Assembly: GCA_002256345.1 (NCBI GenBank)
Contig: NKIY01000004.1
Location: forward strand, 389,876 to 453,875
Source: Bradyrhizobiaceae bacterium PARB1
Lineage (GTDB): Bacteria; Pseudomonadota; Alphaproteobacteria; Rhizobiales; Xanthobacteraceae
Length of the DNA: 64,000 nt
Reading direction: 5' to 3'
The notes under the pieces were generated by a model, which was not told the DNA's origin, did not search any database, and saw nothing but the letters and a program-made list of their open reading frames with translations. Positions 10,327-22,726 of the stretch are shown here, one piece after another; the stretch's first letter is position 1, and every line of letters starts with the position of its first letter. Made by a program: the position numbers and the translations under genes.

Positions 10327-12477
10327 TTACTCAGCGGCCGGAGCCGCTTCACCCTCGGCCTTTTGCTTGGCCTCGAGGTCTTCGCCGGTCTCCTGGTCAA
10401 CGACCTTCATCGACAGGCGCGTCTTGCCGCGATCGTCGAAGCCGAGCAGCTTGACCTTGACCTTGTCGCCTTCCTTGACAACATCGCCGGTCTTCTGCAC
10501 GCGGCCAGCAGCGAGCTGGCTGATGTGCACCAGACCGTCCTTCGCGCCGAAGAAGTTCACGAAGGCGCCGAACTCCATCACCTTGACGACGGTGCCTTCA
10601 TAGATCTGGCCGATCTCCGGATCGGAGGCGATCGACTTGATCCACTTGATGGCGGCCTTCATGGCCTCGCCGTCATTCGACGCCACCTTCACGGTGCCGT
10701 CGTCCTCGATATTGACCTTGGCGCCGGTCTTCTCGACGATCTCGCGGATCACCTTGCCGCCGGTGCCGATCACTTCGCGGATCTTGTCGGTGGCGATCTT
10801 GAAGGTCTCGATGCGCGGCGCGTATTCGCCGAGCTCGGCGCGCGCATTGGTGAGCGCCTTCGCCATTTCGCCGAGGATGTGGATACGGCCATCCTTCGCC
10901 TGGCCGAGAGCGACCTTCATGATCTCCTCGGTGATGCCGGCGATCTTGATGTCCATCTGCAGCGAGGTGATGCCCTGCTCGGTGCCGGCCACCTTGAAGT
11001 CCATGTCGCCGAGGTGATCTTCATCACCCAGGATGTCCGACAGAACGGCGTAGCGCGAACCTTCGAGGATCAGGCCCATGGCGATGCCCGCCGTCGGACG
11101 CTTCAACGGCACGCCGGCATCCATCAGCGCCAGCGAAGCACCGCAGACCGAGGCCATCGAGGACGAACCGTTCGACTCGGTGATCTCCGACACCACGCGG
11201 ATGGTGTAGGGGAATTCGTGGTGACCCGGCAGCACCGGATGGATCGCGCGCCAGGCGAGCTTGCCGTGGCCGATTTCGCGGCGCTTGGTGCCGCCCAGAC
11301 GACCGGTCTCACCGACCGAGTAGGGAGGGAAGTTGTAGTGCAGCAGGAACGTCTCTTTGTACGTTCCCGACAGCGAGTCGATGTACTGCTCGTCTTCGCC
11401 GGTGCCGAGCGTGGTGACGACCATCGCCTGGGTTTCACCACGGGTGAAAAGCGCCGAACCATGCGCACGCGGCAGCACGCCGACTTCGGCGAGAATGCTG
11501 CGGACGGTCTTGGAATCACGGCCGTCGATGCGCTTGCCGGTGTCGAGGATGTTCCAGCGGACGATCTTGGCTTCCAGCTCCTTGAACACGCCGGCGATGC
11601 GCAGCTTGTCGTAAGCGGGTTCCTTCCCTTCCGGGAAGTAGTGATCCATCACCTTCTGCTTCACAGCGCCGACGGCGGCGTAACGGTCCTGCTTGATGGC
11701 GATGCCATAGGCCTTGCGCAAGTCCTGCTCGACGAGGCCGAGCATTTCCTTTTCAAGCGCGCTGTCATCGATGGTGTTGACTTCGCGCGGTTCCTTGGCG
11801 GCCTTCTCGGCGAGCTCGATGATCGCATTGATGACCGGCTGGAAGTGGCGGTGACCGAACATCACGGCGCCGAGCATGATCTCTTCCGAAAGCTCCTTGG
11901 CTTCCGATTCCACCATCAGCACGGCGTCCGAGGTGCCGGCGACGACCAGTTCGAGCTGGGTATCGGCCATCTCGTCGAGGGTCGGGTTGAGAATGAACTC
12001 ATCGTTCGAGAAAGCGACGCGGGCGGCGCCGATCGGGCCCTTGAACGGGGCGCCCGACAGGGTCAGCGCAGCGGAAGCCGCGACCATAGCGAGCACGTCG
12101 GGATCGTTTTCCATGTCGTGCGAGAGCACGGTGACGATCACCTGGGTCTCATTGCGCCAGCCATCGGCGAACAGCGGACGGATCGGACGGTCGATCAGGC
12201 GGGAAACCAGGGTTTCCTTCTCGGTCGGACGGCCTTCACGCTTGAAGTAGCCACCGGGAATGCGGCCGGCTGCGTAAGCCTTTTCCTGATAGTCGACGGT
12301 GAGCGGCAGGAAGTCGACGCCATCGCGCGGCGACTTGGCGGCCACGACGGTCGCGAGCACGACGGTCTCGCCATAGGTGGCCATGACGGCGCCGTCAGCC
12401 TGACGGGCGATCTTGCCGGTTTCCAGCTTGAGCGGACGGCCGCCCCAATCGATCTCGACGGAATGAGGATTAAACAT
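10327..12477 (-). CDS. pnp: Polynucleotide phosphorylase
   Basis: A 716-residue 3'-5' exoribonuclease of the RNA degradosome. Two RNase PH domains fill residues 1-550; the KH domain is visible as [20 protein letters not shown] near 560, and the S1 domain as [20 protein letters not shown] near 630. The length is normal. It is the last gene of the rimP-nusA-infB cluster and is separated from rpsO by 356 bases, with its own leader, as in many bacteria. The bidirectional terminator at 10281-10306 ends it. Confidence 0.97.
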   Translation of the reverse strand: MFNPHSVEIDWGGRPLKLETGKIARQADGAVMATYGETVVLATVVAAKSPRDGVDFLPLTVDYQEKAYAAGRIPGGYFKREGRPTEKETLVSRLIDRPIRPLFADGWRNETQVIVTVLSHDMENDPDVLAMVAASAALTLSGAPFKGPIGAARVAFSNDEFILNPTLDEMADTQLELVVAGTSDAVLMVESEAKELSEEIMLGAVMFGHRHFQPVINAIIELAEKAAKEPREVNTIDDSALEKEMLGLVEQDLRKAYGIAIKQDRYAAVGAVKQKVMDHYFPEGKEPAYDKLRIAGVFKELEAKIVRWNILDTGKRIDGRDSKTVRSILAEVGVLPRAHGSALFTRGETQAMVVTTLGTGEDEQYIDSLSGTYKETFLLHYNFPPYSVGETGRLGGTKRREIGHGKLAWRAIHPVLPGHHEFPYTIRVVSEITESNGSSSMASVCGASLALMDAGVPLKRPTAGIAMGLILEGSRYAVLSDILGDEDHLGDMDFKVAGTEQGITSLQMDIKIAGITEEIMKVALGQAKDGRIHILGEMAKALTNARAELGEYAPRIETFKIATDKIREVIGTGGKVIREIVEKTGAKVNIEDDGTVKVASNDGEAMKAAIKWIKSIASDPEIGQIYEGTVVKVMEFGAFVNFFGAKDGLVHISQLAAGRVQKTGDVVKEGDKVKVKLLGFDDRGKTRLSMKVVDQETGEDLEAKQKAEGEAAPAAE

Positions 12478-12833
12478 CTTTGGTATCTTTCATGGGTTCA
12501 CGAAAGGCACGACGCCAAAAAACAAAGGCCATGCGCAAGACGGCAAGAAGCTGTCCGCATTGAATGCGTGAGCAGCGTCCGGCGATCCTGCCATGGCCCT
12601 TGAAATTCGAATGGCGTCCATCCTTCCGATGGTCGCGGATTGGGGCTTTCTTGCTCCACTCCGCGCGACGGGCTCCTTGCCCGTCATCGCCCAGCCGCCG
12701 GATTGCCGCTGGACGCTATCGTGCGGGCCACTCTGGCCTGCACTACGTGATGGCATGGTTGGATCGCGAACTGATGAAAGCCGTGAAACCGTCCATGCGA
12801 AAACGCGCGCAGAAGCTGCGCGCGCTGGTTCGC
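12478..12833. other. 356-base gap: pnp leader and rpsO terminator
   Basis: No convincing coding sequence is seen on either strand. It holds the rpsO terminator at 12799-12824 and presumably the pnp promoter and 5' leader. In E. coli the pnp leader is a target of RNase III and PNPase autoregulation; I see no equally strong long stem here by eye. Confidence 0.5.
12799..12824 (-). terminator. Intrinsic terminator after rpsO
   Basis: On the minus strand, arms CGCGCGCAG and CTGCGCGCG (12804-12824) pair around CTT and are followed by TTTT. It lies 10 bases after the rpsO stop codon and should separate rpsO from pnp transcription. Confidence 0.75.
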
Positions 12834-13103
12834 TTAGCGGCGAATGCCGTGCTTTTCGAGCAAGGCCTTGTAGCGCGCCTCGTCCTTCTTCTTGATGTAA
12901 TCGAGAAGCGAACGACGGGTCGACACCAGCTTCAGCAGACCACGACGGGAATGGTTGTCCTTCGTGTGGGTCTTGAAGTGTTCGGTGAGGTTGGTGATGC
13001 GCTCCGAGAGGATGGCAACCTGGACCTCAGGCGAACCGGTATCGCCGGCCTTGAGGGCGCTGTTCTTGATGACTTCCGCTTTGCGTTCTGCGGCAATCGA
13101 CAT
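12834..13103 (-). CDS. rpsO: 30S ribosomal protein S15
   Basis: An 89-residue primary 16S rRNA-binding protein. The S15 signature is clear: [29 protein letters not shown] and [15 protein letters not shown] 13103 gives the standard N-terminus MSIAAERK; the two residues before it in the frame are not needed. It starts two bases after the truB stop codon, so it is translated from the same message. Confidence 0.97.
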   Translation of the reverse strand: MSIAAERKAEVIKNSALKAGDTGSPEVQVAILSERITNLTEHFKTHTKDNHSRRGLLKLVSTRRSLLDYIKKKDEARYKALLEKHGIRR

Positions 13104-13105
13104 CG

Positions 13106-14185
13106 TCAATGACTTTCTTTTTGCACCGGATTGGCAGTCAATCCGGAAAGGTTGAACACGCGCTTGGGGATGAGTTCACCATTGCTGAGTTCGGCGAGGG
13201 CCAGTAATCGGCCGGACACCGTGACATAAACCGTGCCATTGCAATGAGGCGCATCCCGTCCGCGCAACAAGACGGCCTGACCCCGATGGAGCCGGGCCGC
13301 ATCCGACCGTGTGACGGCCAGCGCCGGGATGTCGTCCAGCGCGGTCTCAACGGGCAGTAGCGCGTCGGCGAGGCTTCCCTCGCCAGACGCGGCTCTATCG
13401 CACAAAGCCTCCAATTCTGCCAGTGGAATCATGTCAGACTCGGCGAAGGGGCCGACCAGGGTCCGGCGCAGCGCGCTGATATGGCCGTAGCAGCCGAGCA
13501 GGCGGCCGATGTCACGGGCCAGCGCGCGCACATAGGTGCCCTTGCCGCATTCGGCCTCGAACACGGCATGGTCGTTATCTGGTTGTTCGGTCAGGATTAA
13601 TTCGTGGATCACAACCGGCCGCGGAACCAGCGGCACGGTCTCGCCGTCGCGTGCGAGGTCATAGGCGCGCTCGCCCTGGATCTTGATCGCCGAATATTGC
13701 GGCGGGGTCTGCTCGATATTGCCGGTAAATTGCGGCAGCAGCGCCCGGATCTGCTCGGCCGTTGGCCGGATATCCGAGGTCTGGGTGACGCGGCCTTCGG
13801 TGTCGTCCGTATCCCGCTCGGCGCCCCAGGCAACCGTGAAACGGTAGCGCTTGCGGCCGTCCATCACGAAGGGAACCGTCTTGGTGGCTTCGCCGAGCGC
13901 AATCGGCAGGCCACCGGAGGCGAGTGGATCGAGAGTGCCGGCATGGCCGGCGCGCTTGGCCTGGAACAGGCGTTTCGCGACCGCGACAGCCTGGGTCGAG
14001 GTCATGCCGATCGGCTTGTCGAGAATGACCCAGCCATGGACGTCGCGCTTGTCGCGGCGGACCTGGCCCTGTCGCTGGCGCCCCTGCTGATGGCGCGGGT
14101 CGTTATTGCCGCGCGGCTCGCGAGCGCCCTGCGGAGGCGGACTCACCTCCAGGCCGGTTTCGGTCTTGGTCGTCGTCACAGTCAT
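13106..14185 (-). CDS. truB: tRNA pseudouridine(55) synthase
   Basis: Makes pseudouridine 55 in the T loop of tRNAs. The protein has 359 residues, with a charged, disordered N-terminal extension of about 45 residues before the core begins at [17 protein letters not shown]. The catalytic region is [18 protein letters not shown], with the conserved aspartate. The C-terminal PUA-like part follows. Its ATG overlaps the rbfA stop codon by four bases, and it ends just before rpsO. Confidence 0.95.
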   Translation of the reverse strand: MTVTTTKTETGLEVSPPPQGAREPRGNNDPRHQQGRQRQGQVRRDKRDVHGWVILDKPIGMTSTQAVAVAKRLFQAKRAGHAGTLDPLASGGLPIALGEATKTVPFVMDGRKRYRFTVAWGAERDTDDTEGRVTQTSDIRPTAEQIRALLPQFTGNIEQTPPQYSAIKIQGERAYDLARDGETVPLVPRPVVIHELILTEQPDNDHAVFEAECGKGTYVRALARDIGRLLGCYGHISALRRTLVGPFAESDMIPLAELEALCDRAASGEGSLADALLPVETALDDIPALAVTRSDAARLHRGQAVLLRGRDAPHCNGTVYVTVSGRLLALAELSNGELIPKRVFNLSGLTANPVQKESH

Positions 14186-14613
14186 TCTTCGTTGTCCAAG
14201 TCTTGATTATCAGAGTCTTGTTTGAGGTCACGCGCCACCGCGGGGGTGCGCAGGAGCTTGTCGATGCGTTCGGCTTCGTCGAAACGCTCATCAATACGGA
14301 AGCGCAGATCGGGCGCATATTTTAGGTTCACGCGATGCGCAGCTTCTGTGCGCAGAAACGCCTTGTTCGCCGCCAGTGCCTTCAGCACGGGCTCGGTGTT
14401 CTTGCCGCCAAGCGGCATGACATAGACGGTGGCGAGCTTGAGGTCCGGAGACATCCGCACCTCCGGCACCGTGATGATATTGGTCTGCAGCACGGGGTCA
14501 TGAACCCCACCCTGCGAGAGGATATCGGCGATCGCATGGCGCATCAGTTCGCCGACGCGCAACATACGCTGCGAGCCGCCGGGCGCTGCGGATTTCTGAT
14601 GATGCTTGGGCAT
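14182..14613 (-). CDS. rbfA: 30S ribosome-binding factor A
   Basis: A 143-residue KH-fold 30S maturation factor. RbfA landmarks are [14 protein letters not shown] near the start and [21 protein letters not shown] near the end, and it has a typical alphaproteobacterial acidic tail. ATG 14613, just after AGGA, is preferred to the TTG at 14628. It is followed by truB with a four-base overlap and preceded by infB across a gap that holds a palindromic repeat. Confidence 0.95.
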   Translation of the reverse strand: MPKHHQKSAAPGGSQRMLRVGELMRHAIADILSQGGVHDPVLQTNIITVPEVRMSPDLKLATVYVMPLGGKNTEPVLKALAANKAFLRTEAAHRVNLKYAPDLRFRIDERFDEAERIDKLLRTPAVARDLKQDSDNQDLDNEE

Positions 14614-14633
14614 CTTTCCTGCCAACAATAAAC

Positions 14634-14751
14634 GACGTCATGGCCGGGACTATCCCGGCCATCCACGCCTGTTCTGTGAAAAATCAAAGACGTGTATGCC
14701 CGGCGCATTCACGCGAAGACGCGCTTCGCGCTTTTGGCCGGGCATGACGTC
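14634..14751. repeat. Palindromic repeat inside the infB-rbfA operon gap
   Basis: Begins GACGTCATGGCCGGGAC and ends GGCCGGGCATGACGTC, so the outer arms GACGTCATG/CATGACGTC pair. Two inner CCCGGC-type hairpins are present. It resembles the element at 62085-62190, which shares CATGCCCGGCGCAT-type sequence and a TATCCACGCC/CATCCACGCC block. It sits between infB and rbfA, so operon messages must run through it. Confidence 0.75.
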
Positions 14752-14785
14752 CTTCTCAAAATCCGGCTCTCTGTAAGACTTGGAC

Positions 14786-17602
14786 TTACAGCGAGCGCTG
14801 GATGGTCTCGATGCGATAACACTCGATCACGTCGCCGGCGCGCATGTCGCCGTAGTTCTCGAACGCCATGCCGCATTCCTGGCCTGACGCCACTTCCTTC
14901 ACTTCGTCCTTGAAGCGCTTCAGCGTCGACAGCTTGCCTTCGTGCACGACGACGTTGTCGCGGATCAGGCGCACATTCGCGCCGCGCTCCACGGTGCCAT
15001 CTGTAACGCGGCAACCGGCGACCTTGCCGACCTTCGAGATGTTGAACACTTCGAGGATCTGCGCATTGCCCAGCATGGTTTCGCGCAAAGTCGGCGCGAG
15101 CAGGCCGGACATGGCCTTCTTCACGTCATCCACGAGATCGTAGATGATGTTGTAGTAGCGGATCTCGATGCCGTTGCGCTTCGCAAGTGCCGCAGCTTCC
15201 TTGTTCGCACGAACCGAGAAGCCGATGATCGCGGCGTTGAAGCCTTCCGCCAGCGTGACGTCCGATTCCGAGATGCCGCCGACGCCTGCATGCAGGATGC
15301 GGGCAGCAACTTCGTCGGTGCCGAGCTTCTCCAGCGAGCCGAGAATGGCTTCGAGCGAACCCTGCACGTCGGCCTTGATGACCAACGGGAAGTCCTTGCG
15401 GCCCGAGGTCTTCAGCTGGCTCATCATCTGCTCGAGCGAGCCGCGCATGCCGGAGGCGGATGCGGCGGACTTCTCGCGCTTCTGATGCGTACGGTAGTCG
15501 GTGATTTCACGGGCGCGGGCTTCGTTGACCACGACTGCCATACGGTCACCGGCTTCCGGCGGACCATTGAAGCCGAGCACCTCGACGGGGACCGACGGAC
15601 CGGCTTCGGTCAGCGTATCGCCTTGATCGGAGATCAGCGCACGGACGCGGCCCATTTCGGCGCCGGCGACGATGATGTCGCCCACGCGCAGGGTGCCGCG
15701 CTGAACCAGCACGGTGGCTACCGGACCGCGACCACGATCGAGCTTGGCTTCGATCACGGTGCCTTCGGCCGGACGCTCCGAATTGGTCTTCAGGTCGAGG
15801 ATTTCGGCCTGCAGCGAGATCATTTCGAGCAGCTTGTCGAGATTGGTCTTGTTCTTCGCCGATACTTCCACGTCGACGACGTCGCCGCCGAAGGATTCGA
15901 CCTGCACGTCATGCTGAAGCAGCTCGGTGCGCACGCGCTCCGGCTTCGCATCGGGCTTGTCGATCTTGTTGATCGCCACGATCATCGGGACACCCGCCGC
16001 CTTGGCGTGATTGATGGCCTCGATGGTCTGCGGCATCACGCCGTCATCGGCTGCCACCACGAGGATGACGATGTCGGTGACCTTGGCGCCGCGGGCGCGC
16101 ATCGCGGTGAACGCGGCGTGGCCGGGCGTATCGATGAAGGTGATCTTGCCGCCGAGCGGCGAGACGACCTGATAGGCGCCGATATGCTGGGTGATGCCGC
16201 CGGCTTCACCCGACACGACATTGGCCTGACGCAGCGCATCGAGCAGCGATGTCTTACCGTGGTCGACGTGGCCCATGACGGTAACCACCGGCGAACGCGG
16301 CTCGGTATCGGTGGAATCATCAACGACGTCGAACAGACCTTCTTCAACGTCCGACGCGGCGACGCGCTTGACGGTGTGGCCTAGTTCTTCCGCGATGAGC
16401 TGCGCGGTATCGGAATCGATCACGTCGGTGATCTTGTGCATCGCGCCCTGCTTCATCAGCATGCGGATGATGTCCACCGCGCGCTCCGCCATGCGGTTCG
16501 CGAGTTCCTGAATGGTGATCGCTTCCGGAATGATCACTTCGCGGACGAGCTTTTCCTTCGGCTCGTTCGATTGATGACCCTTCAGGCGCTGGGTACGACG
16601 GCGGAACGAGGCGACCGAACGCTCGCGCACATCGCCGGCCGACAGCGCGGTGACGACGGTGAGACGACCGCGTTCCTTCTGCGGACCGGGCTTGGCAGTC
16701 GGCTTCGGCGCGATGACCGGACGGGCGGGACCGCCGGGGCGACGAATGACGCGCGGCGCCTCGTCTTCATCGCTGCCATCGGCGGCGACGGCGGGACGAC
16801 CCGACGTGGCTGCAATCGGAGCACGGGCGGTGGTCGCCGGCTTGGCCGCAACTGCCTTGGCCTTGGCTTCCGCCTCGGCTTCGCGGCGCTTGGCTTCGGC
16901 TTCGGCCTTGCGCTTGGCTTCTTCCTCAACACGATGGCGCTCTTCCTCGGCCTTGCGACGGGCCTCGGCAGCTTCGCGCTCCATCTGCTCCTTGTATTCC
17001 TTGGTGTTGCGGCGCGCCGCTTCTTCCTCGGCAATACGGCGTTCTTCGACCTCGCGGGCGCGCGCATCGGCCAGCGCGCTGGCGCGGGCGGCGCGCTCAT
17101 CCTCGGTCAGCGTGCGCAACACGACGCCCGAACCGCTGCGCTGCGGCGGCTGCGGACGCTGCGAACCACCACGCGGCGGCGGCGAAGCCGAACGCGCTGG
17201 CGCGGAGGGAGCACGGGACGACGAGCCGGACGACGAGGTGCGAACCGGAGCGGCAGGTGCGGCCGGGCGAACCGGAGCGGCGGCGGGCGCAGCAGCAACG
17301 GGAGCCGGGGCTGCGGGAGTGGCAGCAACGGGCGCAGGTGCAACCGGCTTCGGCGCAGCAGGTGCCGGGGCGGCAGCCGCCGGGGCGGCCGGAGCTGGTG
17401 CCGAAGCGGGCGCCGGTGCCGGAGCTTCAGTGTGGCTTTCGCCGGGAATGCGGCGCTTGCCGCGCTTCTCGACCACCACCTGCTTGCTACGGCCCTGGCT
17501 GAAGCTCTGGCGCACAGTGCTCTGCTCAACGCGCGGCTTCAGCGTCAAGGTCTTGCTGGGAACGCTCAGAGTCTTGTCGCCAGGCGTTTTCGTATCAACC
17601 AT
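14786..17602 (-). CDS. infB: Translation initiation factor IF-2
   Basis: A 938-residue GTPase that places initiator tRNA on the 30S subunit. Residues 1-300 are an alanine/proline-rich then Glu/Arg-rich coiled region, unusually repetitive. The G domain has [15 protein letters not shown] (G1), [20 protein letters not shown] (G3) and [10 protein letters not shown] (G4), followed by domains II-IV. The gene lies between ylxR and rbfA as in other bacteria. The start at 17602 gives the family N-terminus ([13 protein letters not shown]). Confidence 0.97.
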   Translation of the reverse strand: MVDTKTPGDKTLSVPSKTLTLKPRVEQSTVRQSFSQGRSKQVVVEKRGKRRIPGESHTEAPAPAPASAPAPAAPAAAAPAPAAPKPVAPAPVAATPAAPAPVAAAPAAAPVRPAAPAAPVRTSSSGSSSRAPSAPARSASPPPRGGSQRPQPPQRSGSGVVLRTLTEDERAARASALADARAREVEERRIAEEEAARRNTKEYKEQMEREAAEARRKAEEERHRVEEEAKRKAEAEAKRREAEAEAKAKAVAAKPATTARAPIAATSGRPAVAADGSDEDEAPRVIRRPGGPARPVIAPKPTAKPGPQKERGRLTVVTALSAGDVRERSVASFRRRTQRLKGHQSNEPKEKLVREVIIPEAITIQELANRMAERAVDIIRMLMKQGAMHKITDVIDSDTAQLIAEELGHTVKRVAASDVEEGLFDVVDDSTDTEPRSPVVTVMGHVDHGKTSLLDALRQANVVSGEAGGITQHIGAYQVVSPLGGKITFIDTPGHAAFTAMRARGAKVTDIVILVVAADDGVMPQTIEAINHAKAAGVPMIVAINKIDKPDAKPERVRTELLQHDVQVESFGGDVVDVEVSAKNKTNLDKLLEMISLQAEILDLKTNSERPAEGTVIEAKLDRGRGPVATVLVQRGTLRVGDIIVAGAEMGRVRALISDQGDTLTEAGPSVPVEVLGFNGPPEAGDRMAVVVNEARAREITDYRTHQKREKSAASASGMRGSLEQMMSQLKTSGRKDFPLVIKADVQGSLEAILGSLEKLGTDEVAARILHAGVGGISESDVTLAEGFNAAIIGFSVRANKEAAALAKRNGIEIRYYNIIYDLVDDVKKAMSGLLAPTLRETMLGNAQILEVFNISKVGKVAGCRVTDGTVERGANVRLIRDNVVVHEGKLSTLKRFKDEVKEVASGQECGMAFENYGDMRAGDVIECYRIETIQRSL

Positions 17603-17660
17603 TCAGCAGTCCTAGTCCTTTTGCGGTGTGCGCGGTCGCACATTCGTCATCGTTCGAATT

Positions 17661-18392
17661 TCAATCGGCGAGATCGTCGTCCGGCGGCGCCGTGTCCGGC
17701 GACGCATGGGTCAACGATGTTTTGGCGCTTGCGTTGATGTCAGCGTCAGCCATCCGGTATCGGACCAGGTTCTGGCTGCGCGACAGGAACGTTTTGCCCG
17801 CCGGGCCTGTCAGCACGGCAGCATGTATCACATTTGACCGCCCCAATGCCAAATCCAATTCGTCGCTCTTGAGCAGCGAAATGATGGGCAACAGATCGGT
17901 TTCGTCGCCGAATGCGGCGTTCTGACGGGCAATGCCGTCCAGTTTGCGGATGCCGTCGGCGGCGCCATCGGTAGCATGCAACAAGATTCCGGCCGTATTG
18001 CGCCGCAATGCGTCCTCGACCTTGGTGAAGCCTGAAACGACCTGACCGGCCTTGGCCACCATGGCCAGCGCCTCGATCACGCCGCGCAGCATCAGTTTGT
18101 CGGTTTCATCGGCAAGATCGGCCGACGGCTTGACGTTTTTCTTGAAACCCCGGGCGAACAGATTCCGCTTCACCGCCTCGGCAACCGCCTTATGCGACGC
18201 CGAAACCCACATTCCCCGGCCCGGCAGCTTGCGCTTGAGGTCAGGAACAGGCTCGCCCGTGGGCGAGAGCACAAACCGAATCAGCTCATCGATCGGACGC
18301 ACGCGCCTTGTGACCACGCACATCCGCTCAGTCCCCGATTTGGTGTCTCGGGGGCCGCGATCAAGATCTGCGGGGTCAGCCATGGCGAGCAT
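17661..18392 (-). CDS. ylxR: YlxR (DUF448) domain fused to L7Ae-like RNA-binding domain
   Basis: A 243-residue RNA-binding protein. Residues 15-95 form the YlxR domain, with ERMCVVTRR and LPGRGMWVSASHKAV, the small nucleic-acid-binding fold encoded beside nusA in most bacteria. Residues 100-200 look like a ribosomal L7Ae/L30e-type domain (VAKAGQVVSGFTKVEDALRR and AAFGDETDLLPIISLL). The remainder is a disordered tail. This two-domain form is usual in alphaproteobacteria. It lies between nusA and infB; GTAAGGAT before 18392 is a plausible ribosome binding site. Confidence 0.88.
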   Translation of the reverse strand: MLAMADPADLDRGPRDTKSGTERMCVVTRRVRPIDELIRFVLSPTGEPVPDLKRKLPGRGMWVSASHKAVAEAVKRNLFARGFKKNVKPSADLADETDKLMLRGVIEALAMVAKAGQVVSGFTKVEDALRRNTAGILLHATDGAADGIRKLDGIARQNAAFGDETDLLPIISLLKSDELDLALGRSNVIHAAVLTGPAGKTFLSRSQNLVRYRMADADINASAKTSLTHASPDTAPPDDDLAD

Positions 18393-18407
18393 GCGTTGCG
18401 CATATCC

Positions 18408-20015
<1,608 letters not shown>

Positions 20016-20018
20016 GGC

Positions 20019-20801
20019 TCAGTCTCCTTCGGGGGAATCGATGTCGCCGCGACGCTTGGCTTCTGCGGCGAGACGGTGGGCCTTGGTGTTCTTCGGCAGC
20101 GGCTTCTTGGCGGCTTTCGCGGCCTTGCCCTTCGGCTTCGGCGCAAAACTCTTCTTCGGATCGCTACGCTTGGCATGCGGAGCCGGCGGCGGCGCCAGGC
20201 CGAGCTCACGCTTGAGATCTTCCTCGGCATGCTTGCCGCGGCGCATGGACTCGGCAACCAGTTCGTCGGTCAGCACCAGATTGGCGCTGCCGATATCTTC
20301 CATCGGCAGGCGGGTGATCGGGTCCTCGCCGTCACGCGCGCCTTCGCGGTCGATAAGAACCTCGCCGCCCTCGACGGCGCTGATCCAGCCGCGAAAACGC
20401 TTCCGGCCGCCGACGGCAACCGCCATGTCGACCTTCACGAGATGGCTGATATAGCGCTGGAAATCCGAACGGCGCACCAGCGGACGATCGATGCCTGGCG
20501 ATGAAATCTCAAGCCGATAGGCGCGCTGGATCGGATCCTCGATATCGAGCACCGGCGATAGCGCATTCGAAATCGCCTCGCAGTCCTCAACGTGCATCGA
20601 GCCATCGGGTCGCTCGGCCATGATCTGCACGGTGCAGCCGGCCTCGGCCGAAATCTTGATGCGCACCAGCCGGTAGCCCATCGCCTCAAGAACCGGCGTT
20701 GCAATGGCCGCCACGCGCGCACCGGCGCCCGGCTCGACAACCAGACGCGGCTCGGCGAGCAGCTCGGCATCATCCATGGCGGGTTCGATCGGATCAGTCA
20801 T
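20019..20801 (-). CDS. rimP: Ribosome maturation factor RimP
   Basis: A 260-residue 30S assembly factor. The RimP core lies around residues 30-180: [29 protein letters not shown], then [21 protein letters not shown] long basic Lys/Ala-rich tail follows (about residues 195-260), longer than in E. coli RimP and typical of Hyphomicrobiales. ATG 20801 is chosen because the frame further upstream passes through the attenuator hairpin. It is the first gene of the operon. Confidence 0.93.
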   Translation of the reverse strand: MTDPIEPAMDDAELLAEPRLVVEPGAGARVAAIATPVLEAMGYRLVRIKISAEAGCTVQIMAERPDGSMHVEDCEAISNALSPVLDIEDPIQRAYRLEISSPGIDRPLVRRSDFQRYISHLVKVDMAVAVGGRKRFRGWISAVEGGEVLIDREGARDGEDPITRLPMEDIGSANLVLTDELVAESMRRGKHAEEDLKRELGLAPPPAPHAKRSDPKKSFAPKPKGKAAKAAKKPLPKNTKAHRLAAEAKRRGDIDSPEGD

Positions 20802-20841
20802 ATGGCGCGCAGCAGTCCAGGTTCGGGGTGGTTCAGGTAAT

Positions 20842-20872
20842 AAAAAAGAGCGGGTCCCCGGGGGCCCCACTC
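20842..20872 (-). ncRNA. rimP-operon leader attenuator (terminator-shaped hairpin)
   Basis: On the minus strand, a GC-rich stem (20848-20872) with arms GAGTGGGGCCCC and GGGGACCCGCTC, containing one mismatch and one G-T pair, is followed directly by six T residues (20842-20847). It lies 41 bases before the rimP start, inside the leader and not behind any minus-strand gene, so it can only act as a premature terminator of the operon. A rimP-leader attenuator has been described in alphaproteobacteria; this fits that position and shape. Confidence 0.7.
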
Positions 20873-21091
20873 TCAAACGGATCGTATGAGAACTGTAAGT
20901 TGCGGCCGATATAGACCTTTTTCGGCAGGACGGCAAGGGCGGGATTCGGGACGATCGCGCTCGCGCCGGCTACTATTCCATCTTAAGCCACTGTAAACTC
21001 TGACATCTATGCCTTCCCGGACTAACCCTTCCTTCACAAAGCCCCTCTAGGCTGAGCGGGCCTTTGTGATTGGCGTAGTTGAGTATTCTTG

Positions 21092-22189
21092 ATGGCAGAG
21101 GCCAAATCCCTCATTCCGGGGCTTGAGGAAATCGTCCGCAACGGCGATCCCGCGCGCCGCGGCGAGGCGGTCCGGAAGATTGCCGACCTGTTCCTGCAGG
21201 GCGCGTCCCGGTTTCAGCCGTCCCACGTGGACCTGTTCGACAGCATCCTCACCAGCCTGGTCCCGAAGACCGAAATCGACGCGCGCCGCATGCTGGCCGA
21301 GCGGCTGGCTGAACTGGTCAATGCGCCGCCCCAGCTCATTTCCATGCTGGTGCGCGACGATGAGATCGTCATCGCAGGCCCGCTGCTGCGCCGTTCGCCC
21401 CAAATCGACGAGATGACCCTGGTCGATATCGCCAAGGCCAAAGGCCAGCCGCATCTTCTGGCCATCTCGGACCGGCCGACGCTGGGTCCCCGTATCACCG
21501 ACGTGATCATCCGCCGCGGCGACCGCGAGGTCATCCGCCGCGTCGCCGGCAATGCCGGCGCAGTGTTTTCCCAGCTCGGCTATCACGGCCTGATCCGCCG
21601 CGCCGGCGACGACGGCGTGCTTGCCGTCACCGTGGGCCAGCGCGACGACCTCTCCACCGAGCAGCTCAAATTCCTCCTCGCGCAATCGGTCGAGGTCGTC
21701 AGGCGCCGGCTGTTCGATGCCGCCGCGCCGGAGTTGCGCGCGGCCATCAACCGCGCCATGCAGGACATTTCCGGTGCGCAGCAACACCTTGCGTTGACAC
21801 GCGATTTCGCCAGCGCCGAACGCAACGTGCGCAAGCTGCAGCAGAGCGCCGAACTGAACGAAGGCGCCCTGCTGCGCTTCGCCCGCGCGCATCAATATGA
21901 GGAAACGGCCGCCGCGCTTGCCGCCATGTCCGGCGTCCGCATCGCCACCATCGACCAGCTCCTGAAGGGCGAGCGCGACGACCCCATGCTGATCCTCGGC
22001 AAATCGATCGGCATTTCCTGGGCAACGGTCCGCGCCTTGATCGCCCTCCGCGTCGGCCCGGGCCGCTCGCCGGCGCCGCATGATGTCGAGGAAGCCCGGC
22101 AGAATTTCGAGCGGCTGGTCCCGGCCACCGCCCAGCGCGTGCTGACCTTCTGGCAGACCCGCGAACCGACGACCGACATCACGAATTAG
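21092..22189 (+). CDS. DUF2336 domain protein
   Basis: A 365-residue, largely helical cytoplasmic protein of the DUF2336 family, common in Hyphomicrobiales and of unknown function. The repeated helical pattern (residues 20-200, for example RRMLAERLAELVNAPPQLI) resembles HEAT-type repeats. No catalytic motif or membrane segment is visible. ATG 21092 is chosen over the adjoining TTG 21089. It is divergent to the rimP operon and stands alone. Confidence 0.82.
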   Translation: MAEAKSLIPGLEEIVRNGDPARRGEAVRKIADLFLQGASRFQPSHVDLFDSILTSLVPKTEIDARRMLAERLAELVNAPPQLISMLVRDDEIVIAGPLLRRSPQIDEMTLVDIAKAKGQPHLLAISDRPTLGPRITDVIIRRGDREVIRRVAGNAGAVFSQLGYHGLIRRAGDDGVLAVTVGQRDDLSTEQLKFLLAQSVEVVRRRLFDAAAPELRAAINRAMQDISGAQQHLALTRDFASAERNVRKLQQSAELNEGALLRFARAHQYEETAAALAAMSGVRIATIDQLLKGERDDPMLILGKSIGISWATVRALIALRVGPGRSPAPHDVEEARQNFERLVPATAQRVLTFWQTREPTTDITN

Positions 22190-22726
22190 CGCCGCCCCCC
22201 CAAAAGCAGCCAAAGCCGCCGGTTCCATTGGCGGGTTTACCCTTGGCCCCCGCCGATGGAGAAGCGGTTTGCTGCACCAATGCTGCAGCAAATCTTTCGA
22301 CCCAGCGAGCGCTCATGCTGCGCAGCATATTGCATCGGGGAGCCGTCATACCGGAATGCGCAGGCAACCCAACCGGTCCGCGATTGTTTCATGCGGGAGA
22401 TGTTTGCCAGTGGCGACGGCGGGTATCGGCTCTCTCCTGGAAGGGTCAGCCAGAGAATTTTCGCATAGATTTCAATCGGAACGCCCGATGGAGCCGCAAT
22501 CAGCAATGGCGATCGGCATAGGGACGGAACCAGCAAGCAGCAGCGGCCAGCACGAGATCAGCGAAAATGATGCAACGCAGCATACTCGTTGATCGCGGCT
22601 GAACTGGTTTTTGTGCGCAACATTGCTATCGCACGAACGCGCCGCCATTGTGCGCCGCAACAAGAAGCGCGAATCCTGCGATCGCCCCCGAAACGAGACA
22701 GGCCTCGCCGCCTTGAAGCGAAGGCC
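22190..22726. other. 537-base intergenic stretch without a supported gene
   Basis: Open frames exist on both strands, but none has a ribosome binding site, a recognisable domain or a consistent frame. On the minus strand, around 22475-22585, a short signal-peptide-like run (LRCIIFADLVLAAAAC) breaks off after 27 residues, so a decayed small exported protein is possible but unproven. No hairpin terminator for the DUF2336 gene was seen. Confidence 0.5.

Noticed and set aside
10363-12603. 746-codon plus-strand frame opposite pnp
   Set aside because: Antisense shadow of pnp; all conserved domains are on the minus strand and no ribosome binding site supports it.
16436-17737. Long plus-strand frame rich in Gly and Arg opposite infB
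   Set aside because: It is the antisense shadow of the repetitive N-terminal region of infB; composition follows the codon bias of the minus strand.
22237-22585. Possible small exported protein on the minus strand (signal-peptide-like leader and a cysteine-containing remainder in other frames)
   Set aside because: The readable parts lie in different frames and no ribosome binding site or domain supports them; described only as a possible decayed remnant.
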